Positions 40,781 to 45,854 of a stretch of DNA of 45,854 nucleotides are shown here, in pieces (positions within the stretch are counted from its first letter, which is position 1; every line of letters starts with the position of its first letter). A program made the position numbers and the translations under genes. Source of the stretch: Nitrospirota bacterium. GTDB lineage: Bacteria > Nitrospirota > Thermodesulfovibrionia > Thermodesulfovibrionales > JdFR-88. The stretch is from positions 1-45,854 of the forward strand of contig JAJYJB010000009.1 in the NCBI GenBank assembly GCA_021789735.1. Reading direction: 5' to 3'. The notes under the pieces were generated by a model. The model was given only the letters and a program-made list of their open reading frames with translations, had not been told where the DNA came from and searched no databases.

Positions 40781-40816
40781 CTTATCCCTAATCTGATAAA
40801 TTGATTAAGGTATAAG
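40781..40816. promoter_or_regulatory. Large dyad operator candidate upstream of the efflux operon
   Basis: Arm CTTATCCCTAATC (40781-40793) is matched by the inverted arm GATTAAGGTATAAG (40803-40816): with one gap, 12 of 14 positions pair, around a nine-base AT-rich spacer. The right arm contains TATAAG, a 5/6 match to a -10 box (40811-40816). It lies 40 bases before the CzcC-like ATG. A dimeric or tetrameric metal sensor binding here is likely in concept, but no regulator gene is in the window. Confidence 0.55.
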
Positions 40817-40855
40817 ACCTGATCGGAAAAAGCTTATTTTGAGGTTCCTGACCTG

Positions 40856-42322
40856 ATGAAACTGACCGGCCGCCTTGTTTTAATGGCCATTTCGGTCTTG
40901 CTTGTTGCCGGGTGTGCGAGCTTCCATGCGAAGCCCATTTCCCCGGCGGTAACTGCCCGCGCCCTTGAGGCCCGCACTCTGACCGCCAGGGGGCTCAGGG
41001 AGTTCATGGAGAAAAATACTCGCCAACCGATAAAGCGCTGGCCGCTGCGCTCCTGGGACCTCAGGTCGCTTGCGCTGGCCACTGCGTATTACAGCCCCGC
41101 GCTCGATGTCATGAGGGCGAAATGGGGGGTGGCCAAGGCGGCGGTCATAACCGCCGGAGCGCTCCCCAACCCCTCCGCGTCTTTTTTTGGCGAACACCAT
41201 TCAAGCACTCCCGGAGGGATTTCGCCGTGGACCTGGGGCATCTCGCTGAGCATCCCCGTTCAAACGGCGGGCAAACGTGGATACCGCATCCGGCAGGCCA
41301 TGCACCTGTCCGCGGCCGCCCAGCTAAACATCGCCGAGACGGCCTGGCATGTGTGGAGCGGGCTCAGAAGAAGCCTCCTGGGCCTCTATGCGGCAACCGG
41401 GGGGCAGCGGTACCTGCGAAAACAGCTTTTGGCCCAGGAAAAAATAGCAAAGCTGTTTGAAAAAAGGCTTTCTGTGGGCCAGTCCTCCCAGTTCGAGGTG
41501 ACACAGTCCCGGCTTGCTCTGGACAAGACGCGCCTTGTGATCGCGGCCAACCGCAAAAGGACCGCCATCGCCAGGAGCTCTCTTGCCAGGGCCCTCGGGC
41601 TTCAGGCAAAGGCCCTTAACGGCATCCGGATCTCTTTCGGCGTACTAAAGCGCGCACCAGTGCCCGTCCATCTGAAGGATGTCCGCAGAGAGGCCCTCCT
41701 TGGCAGGGCGGACATTCTGTCGGCCCTGCAGGAGTATGACGCCTCCCAGTCCGCCCTCCAGCTTGAAATAGCCAAGCAGTATCCGGATATCCATATAGGG
41801 CCTGGCTACGAATGGGACCAGGGGGACAACAGGTGGGCCCTTGGGATTTCCCTGGTCTTGCCTGTTTTCAATCAGAACCAGGGGCCGATAGCCCAGGCAA
41901 AAGCCCGCCGCAAGGAGCTGGCGGCAAAATTTGCGGCCCTCCAGGCTGAAATCATCGGGCAGATAGACAGCGCGGAGGCGGCATATTCAGAGTCGCTCAA
42001 GGACCTCCGGGTTGCCGATTCCATAGTCTCGGCTGAGGGCGCCAATTTGCAGGCGGTCAGGGCCAGGTTCCGTCTGGGGCAGGCCAACCTCCTGGACCTG
42101 GAACAGGCAAAAATGGAATTTTTCACGGCGCAGCTTTCCCGCTTCGACGCGCTTATTCTGGCGCAGTCGGACCTGATGGGGCTGGAGGACGCCGTACAGA
42201 GGCCCCTAGTCAAACAGGAGTGGCCCAAAAAAGGGATATTTTACGGCGCAGACATATTCAGAGCGCCCCGTAAAGAGGTGAAAAAAGTGGGAGCGAAAGA
42301 AAAGAATGAAACCCGAAGGTAA
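40856..42322 (+). CDS. CzcC/TolC-family outer-membrane efflux lipoprotein
   Basis: Outer-membrane channel of a tripartite efflux system. The 488 residues start with a lipoprotein signal peptide (LLVAGC, acylated C20) and hold two outer-membrane-efflux repeats (about 65-260 and 275-455), with long helices and the segment IGPGYEWDQGDNRWALGISLVLPVFNQNQGPI, the usual beta-strand/turn of the second repeat. The tail (about 460-488) is basic. The 3' end overlaps the adaptor gene by 17 bases. The substrate is probably a heavy metal, inferred from the CzcA/CusA-like pump downstream. Confidence 0.88.
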   Translation: MKLTGRLVLMAISVLLVAGCASFHAKPISPAVTARALEARTLTARGLREFMEKNTRQPIKRWPLRSWDLRSLALATAYYSPALDVMRAKWGVAKAAVITAGALPNPSASFFGEHHSSTPGGISPWTWGISLSIPVQTAGKRGYRIRQAMHLSAAAQLNIAETAWHVWSGLRRSLLGLYAATGGQRYLRKQLLAQEKIAKLFEKRLSVGQSSQFEVTQSRLALDKTRLVIAANRKRTAIARSSLARALGLQAKALNGIRISFGVLKRAPVPVHLKDVRREALLGRADILSALQEYDASQSALQLEIAKQYPDIHIGPGYEWDQGDNRWALGISLVLPVFNQNQGPIAQAKARRKELAAKFAALQAEIIGQIDSAEAAYSESLKDLRVADSIVSAEGANLQAVRARFRLGQANLLDLEQAKMEFFTAQLSRFDALILAQSDLMGLEDAVQRPLVKQEWPKKGIFYGADIFRAPRKEVKKVGAKEKNETRR

Positions 42323-43379
42323 AGGCAAAAAACAAAAACTCTTTGCCGCAGTGTTTATCTTTATAGCCGTCCTTGCGGCATTGCTCCTGTTAAGCGGCGA
42401 AAGATGCAAAATCAACGCCGGTGAAAATGCGGCCTTCCCGCAAAAAAAATCGGACCCGGGAGCGCGGGAAGCCATGACGCAGCCAGTATACACGGTGACC
42501 GTATCCGAAGTTTCACAGAAAACTGACGGAATAACGACAGAGAGCCTTAAGCCTGTCCTCTATCAAAACAAGGTTACCGCTTACGGGCAGGTGCTTTCGG
42601 CCGAAGGTTTGGGCTCCTCCTACAGGAATTACGTTGCCGCAAGGTCGGCCCTTGCAAGGGCGCGGGCGCAACTGAAGGCATCCGGGCAGGAGTATGCACG
42701 GCTGAAGGTTCTAAACGCAAGCGCCAAGAACATCTCAGACCGCGAGCTCCAGGCTGCAGCAGCCACGCTCGCTTCAGATGAAGCGGAAGCGGACAGTGCG
42801 CTTGGGGCCTTCCGGTCGGCAAAAAACATGATAAGCATGGACTGGGGCCCCGTTATCTCAAAATGGGTGTTTGGCTACGCGCTCCCGCTCAGGAGGGTCA
42901 TTGAAACAAGAGACGTTCTCGTCCAGCTGACCCTGCCCGCGGCAGCCTCGCTCAAAAGCATCCCCGGCAGGGTCATGATAGCCTCGCCCGCAGGCGGAAT
43001 GGTCCCGGCAGGGTTTGTCTCCCGCGCAACCAGCACGTCGCCAAGCATACAGGGGATGAGCTTCATTTACGTTGCCCCCGCGCTTTCAGGAAGGCTTGTA
43101 CCCGGAATGAACGTCACGGCGCTCATGCCTTCGGCCGGGGCGCAAACGGGATTTTTTATTCCCAACTCCGCCGTTGTGTGGCTTCAGGACAAGGCCTGGG
43201 TCTACATAAAAAAGGGCCCGACCGGTTTTTCCAGGGAGGAAACGCCAACATCAACGCCTGTCAGCGGAGGATATTTTGTGGCTGATGTCTTTTCCGCCGG
43301 AGACCGGATCGTGGTCAGGGGGGCACAGGCCCTTCTGTCTGAAGAGAGCCTGCCTGCGGCCGCTGGCGGCGGGGATTAA
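42306..43379 (+). CDS. CzcB-like RND periplasmic adaptor
   Basis: Membrane-fusion protein joining the pump and the outer-membrane channel. The 357 residues have an N-terminal anchor (about 11-30), a short barrel strand (KVTAYGQVLSAEGL), a helical hairpin (about 105-180, SSYRNYVAARSALARARAQL... to LASDEAEADSALGAFRSA) and a C-terminal barrel (AALSGRLVPGMNVTALMPSAG, VVWLQDKAWVYIKKG). The biotinyl-lipoyl half-motifs found on either side of the hairpin in most adaptors are not visible. It overlaps the preceding gene by 17 bases. Confidence 0.82.
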   Translation: MKPEGKGKKQKLFAAVFIFIAVLAALLLLSGERCKINAGENAAFPQKKSDPGAREAMTQPVYTVTVSEVSQKTDGITTESLKPVLYQNKVTAYGQVLSAEGLGSSYRNYVAARSALARARAQLKASGQEYARLKVLNASAKNISDRELQAAAATLASDEAEADSALGAFRSAKNMISMDWGPVISKWVFGYALPLRRVIETRDVLVQLTLPAAASLKSIPGRVMIASPAGGMVPAGFVSRATSTSPSIQGMSFIYVAPALSGRLVPGMNVTALMPSAGAQTGFFIPNSAVVWLQDKAWVYIKKGPTGFSREETPTSTPVSGGYFVADVFSAGDRIVVRGAQALLSEESLPAAAGGGD

Positions 43380-43407
43380 GGATGCGGATTAAGGAGATTG
43401 TGGCCTT

Positions 43408-45854
43408 TTGAGCGCTGATAAGGAACGCCATGGTATTTTAGGGACGATAGTACGGTTTTCCCTTCGCCGCCGGGGAGTGATCATCGCGCTTGCGGTGCTG
43501 TTTCTTGGATACAGCATATTTTCCCTCAAGCAGGCCAGATATGACGTCTTCCCGGAGTTTGCCCCGCCCGAAGTCAAGATACACACGGAGGCTCCGGGGT
43601 TTTCTTCCACGCAGGCCGAGCAGCTGGTTACCCGCCCTATCGAAACCGCCGTCAGCGGAGTTGGCGGGGTGGACACCGTCATGTCCAAGTCCATAGAGGG
43701 GCTTTCGGTTGTAAAGATCATGTTCAAAAGCGGCACAAATGTCTATCTTGCCAGGCAGAAGATAGCAGAGCGCCTTGCCACCCTCACGGGCCAGCTTCCA
43801 AAGGGGATAAACCCTGTGATGACCCCGCTTATCTCCTCCACGGGAAACCTTTTGTCAATCGGGCTTACCTCCAAAAAACTCTCCACAATGCAGCTGAGGA
43901 CCGTGGCAGACTGGACGGTAAGGCCGCGTCTGCTTGCGGTGCCCGGCGTGGCAAAGGTGGTCATATTCGGCAGCCAGGACAAAGAGCTGCAGGTTCAGGT
44001 GGTCCCCAAGAGGCTGATAAGATACGGCCTGTCCCTGGAAGACGTGATCTCCGCGGCCAGAAAAGCGACAGGTCTGCAAGGGGCCGGCTTTATTGACGGG
44101 GCAAACCAGCGCATAACCATAAGGAGCCAGGGCCAGTCGCTGACGGCCGGTGAGCTTGCCCAGGCGGTCGTCGCCTATAAAAACGGCGCAAACGTGACGC
44201 TTGGCGATGTCGCCCATGTGACAGAGGCGCCCGCCCCCCAGATAGGAGGGACGCTGATAGACGGCAAACCGGGCATACTCCTGGTGGTGGACTCGCAGTA
44301 CGGCGCTAACACCCTGGAGGTAACGCATGGTCTGGACAAGGCCGTTGCTGAGCTTGGCCCAACCCTGAAGGCGCAGGGCATAAGACTGTATCCCAGACTC
44401 TTCAAGGCCGCCGATTTCATCCGGCTGGCGCTTCACAATGTGAATTCCGCCCTCCTGATGGGGGCGCTGCTTGTCATCATCGTTCTTTTCCTGTACCTGT
44501 TCAATCTTAGGACAGCCGCCATATCCTGCGCGGCTATACCGCTTTCGCTGTTGGGTTCCGTCACCATGCTGGAGCACCTCGGCATGAGCTTAAATACCAT
44601 AACTATAGGCGGCCTGGCCATCGCCATAGGCGAGGTCGTGGACGACGCCGTCATAGACGTGGAAAACATCTTCAGGCGCCTGAGGGAAAACAGGCTGGCC
44701 GAAAAACCTCGTCCCGTTCTTAAAGTGGTATATGAGGCCTCGGTTGAAGTAAGGAGCGCGGTGGTCTACGCCACCTTCGCCGTGGTCCTGGTTTTCATAC
44801 CGGTGCTCACCTTGGGCGGGATATCCGGCAGGTTCTTTGCGCCCCTGGGGCTCTCCTACATATTTGCCATCATGTCCTCCCTGCTTGTTGCGCTTACGGT
44901 GACCCCGGCGCTGTCTTTCCTTATGCTGGCCGGGGAAAAAGGGGAAAAGCTCAAAGGAGAAGAACCGCCCGTTGTCCGCTGGACGAAAAAACATTACTCA
45001 GGGGTCATTCATGCTGTGGAGAGGCGTCCGAAAGCGGTCCTTGCGGGGGCAGCCCTGCTCATAGCGGCAACGATCGCGATAATCCCTTTTTTGAAGGGAA
45101 AGCTCCTTCCAGAGCTTATAGGAGGCAATTTCATAGTGCATGTGTCCGAGGCGCCGGGCACATCCCTCAGGGAAACCCTGAGGACCGGCAAGCTTCTGTC
45201 GGACAGGCTTTTGGCCGTTCCCTACGTTGAGTCGGTGGCCCAGCGCGCGGGCAGGTCGGAACTGGGAGAGGAGGCCAGGGGCACGAACGCAAGCGAATTC
45301 GACCTGACGCTTAAGCCCCTTAGCAAGGCGGAGTTCGATAAGACAAAAAAGCAGATAGAGGGCATTGTAAAAAAATTCCCCGGCGTGACCTCCTCGGTGG
45401 ACACCTTCCTTTCTGAAAGGATCGCTGAGACCATCTCCGGCTATAGGGCGCCGGTTGTAGTAAACATATACGGAAACAACCTGGACATACTGGACCAGAA
45501 AGCCGTACAGGCTGCCAGCCTGCTAAGCGGCATGCGGGGCGCGGCCGACGTGAGGCTCCAGGCCCCGCCCAGTGCGCCTGAGATGCTGGTGTCTCTTGAC
45601 AAGCCTAGCCTCGCGCGCTGGGGTTTTGAGCCGGTCCAGGTGCTTGATGACATACATACTGCCTTTGCCGGAAAGACGGTCGGACAGGTGTTTGACAGGG
45701 ACCGGGTCTTTAATGTCTCAGTGATTTTGGCACCCAAAAGCAGGAGGAGCATCTCCGGCGTGGGAGATCTTCCCCTCAAGAGCCCGGCAGGCGCTTACGT
45801 GGGCCTCTCGCAACTGGCCAGCCTGCACGAAATGCCCTCCAGGTTAGATCGGAA
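43408..45854 (+). CDS. CzcA/CusA-family heavy-metal RND efflux pump (3' end missing)
   Basis: Inner-membrane proton-driven transporter. The frame is open from a TTG at 43408, with AAGGAG 11 bases upstream and an in-frame stop just before, to the window end (815 codons). The N-terminus has the first membrane helix (about 24-44, GVIIALAVLFLGYSIFSLKQ) and the HME-RND segment YDVFPEFAPPEVKIHTEAPGFSSTQAEQLVTRPIE. The proton-relay helix reads GGLAIAIGEVVDDAVIDVENIFRRL, with the paired acidic residues and VEN of metal RND pumps. A full protein would be about 1,030 residues. Metal specificity cannot be read. The final nine bases may be adapter, so the last three codons are doubtful. Confidence 0.92.
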   Translation, partial: MSADKERHGILGTIVRFSLRRRGVIIALAVLFLGYSIFSLKQARYDVFPEFAPPEVKIHTEAPGFSSTQAEQLVTRPIETAVSGVGGVDTVMSKSIEGLSVVKIMFKSGTNVYLARQKIAERLATLTGQLPKGINPVMTPLISSTGNLLSIGLTSKKLSTMQLRTVADWTVRPRLLAVPGVAKVVIFGSQDKELQVQVVPKRLIRYGLSLEDVISAARKATGLQGAGFIDGANQRITIRSQGQSLTAGELAQAVVAYKNGANVTLGDVAHVTEAPAPQIGGTLIDGKPGILLVVDSQYGANTLEVTHGLDKAVAELGPTLKAQGIRLYPRLFKAADFIRLALHNVNSALLMGALLVIIVLFLYLFNLRTAAISCAAIPLSLLGSVTMLEHLGMSLNTITIGGLAIAIGEVVDDAVIDVENIFRRLRENRLAEKPRPVLKVVYEASVEVRSAVVYATFAVVLVFIPVLTLGGISGRFFAPLGLSYIFAIMSSLLVALTVTPALSFLMLAGEKGEKLKGEEPPVVRWTKKHYSGVIHAVERRPKAVLAGAALLIAATIAIIPFLKGKLLPELIGGNFIVHVSEAPGTSLRETLRTGKLLSDRLLAVPYVESVAQRAGRSELGEEARGTNASEFDLTLKPLSKAEFDKTKKQIEGIVKKFPGVTSSVDTFLSERIAETISGYRAPVVVNIYGNNLDILDQKAVQAASLLSGMRGAADVRLQAPPSAPEMLVSLDKPSLARWGFEPVQVLDDIHTAFAGKTVGQVFDRDRVFNVSVILAPKSRRSISGVGDLPLKSPAGAYVGLSQLASLHEMPSRLDR
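45846..45854 (+). other. Probable sequencing-adapter remnant at window end
   Basis: The window ends AGATCGGAA, identical to the first nine bases of the common Illumina TruSeq adapter (AGATCGGAAGAGC). It falls exactly at the end, inside an otherwise normal coding frame. If the contig ends here, the bases are artefactual. Confidence 0.6.

Noticed and set aside
1..45854. tRNA, rRNA, CRISPR arrays, prophage or complete insertion sequences
   Set aside because: The gaps are short and show no cloverleaf, regularly spaced repeats, transposase or integrase sequence.

Overview
The window is a gene-dense, GC-rich stretch of a Gram-negative, flagellated, free-living bacterium. Evidence for this is a flagellar basal body/hook cluster, outer-membrane lipoprotein and RND efflux genes, sigma-54 regulation and many bacterial housekeeping genes. 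The mix of sigma-54-controlled flagella, ferredoxin-dependent 2-oxoacid oxidoreductase subunits, a P3A-type H+-ATPase and short GNAT-type N-acetylglutamate synthase fits Nitrospirota or a deltaproteobacterial lineage. That placement is inference from gene content only; there is no rRNA or other marker in the window. The last nine bases match the start of a common Illumina adapter, suggesting a contig end.

Region 1 (154-20510, all minus strand) is a motility block. Read in the direction of transcription it runs: hybrid sensor kinase and FleQ/FlrA-like sigma-54 activator; an ACGTCA-N6-TGACGT dyad and a textbook -24/-12 promoter; TPR lipoprotein-like/secreted protein, FlrB-like kinase and FlrC-like activator; a second sigma-54-like promoter; flgB-flgC-fliE-fliF-fliG-fliH-fliI-fliJ-motE; a terminator; a third sigma-54-like promoter; fliK-flgD-flgE; a strong terminator; and a separate SLT lytic transglycosylase gene with its own sigma-70 promoter. 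The physical order mirrors a class I-II-III flagellar regulatory cascade.

Region 2 (20627-30166) holds queE (minus), a P-type H+-ATPase gene on the plus strand, and a tightly overlapping minus-strand operon: ppx/gppA, PAS-GAF-GGDEF diguanylate cyclase, 2-oxoacid:ferredoxin oxidoreductase beta and gamma, GNAT/N-acetylglutamate synthase-like, purN, rsmD, coaD. A long hairpin between the ATPase and coaD serves both strands.

Region 3 (30239-39409, plus strand) carries a third sigma-54 response regulator, then yebC, a DUF502 membrane protein, glmU and glmS (UDP-GlcNAc synthesis), a PcrA/UvrD helicase, gatC and panD. The ppx/response-regulator intergenic region has two back-to-back TATAAT boxes so close to the start codons that both mRNAs may be leaderless.

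Region 4 (39440-45854): a MITE-like inverted repeat, rnhB (minus), then a heavy-metal efflux cluster: a small secreted His-containing CzcI-like protein, a large dyad operator, a CzcC-like outer-membrane lipoprotein, a CzcB-like adaptor and a CzcA/CusA-like RND pump truncated by the window end. I see no tRNA, rRNA, CRISPR array, intact insertion sequence or prophage. The most interesting unexplained points are the linear sigma-54 cascade with its unknown TPR protein, the leaderless-type promoters, and the metal-efflux operator.
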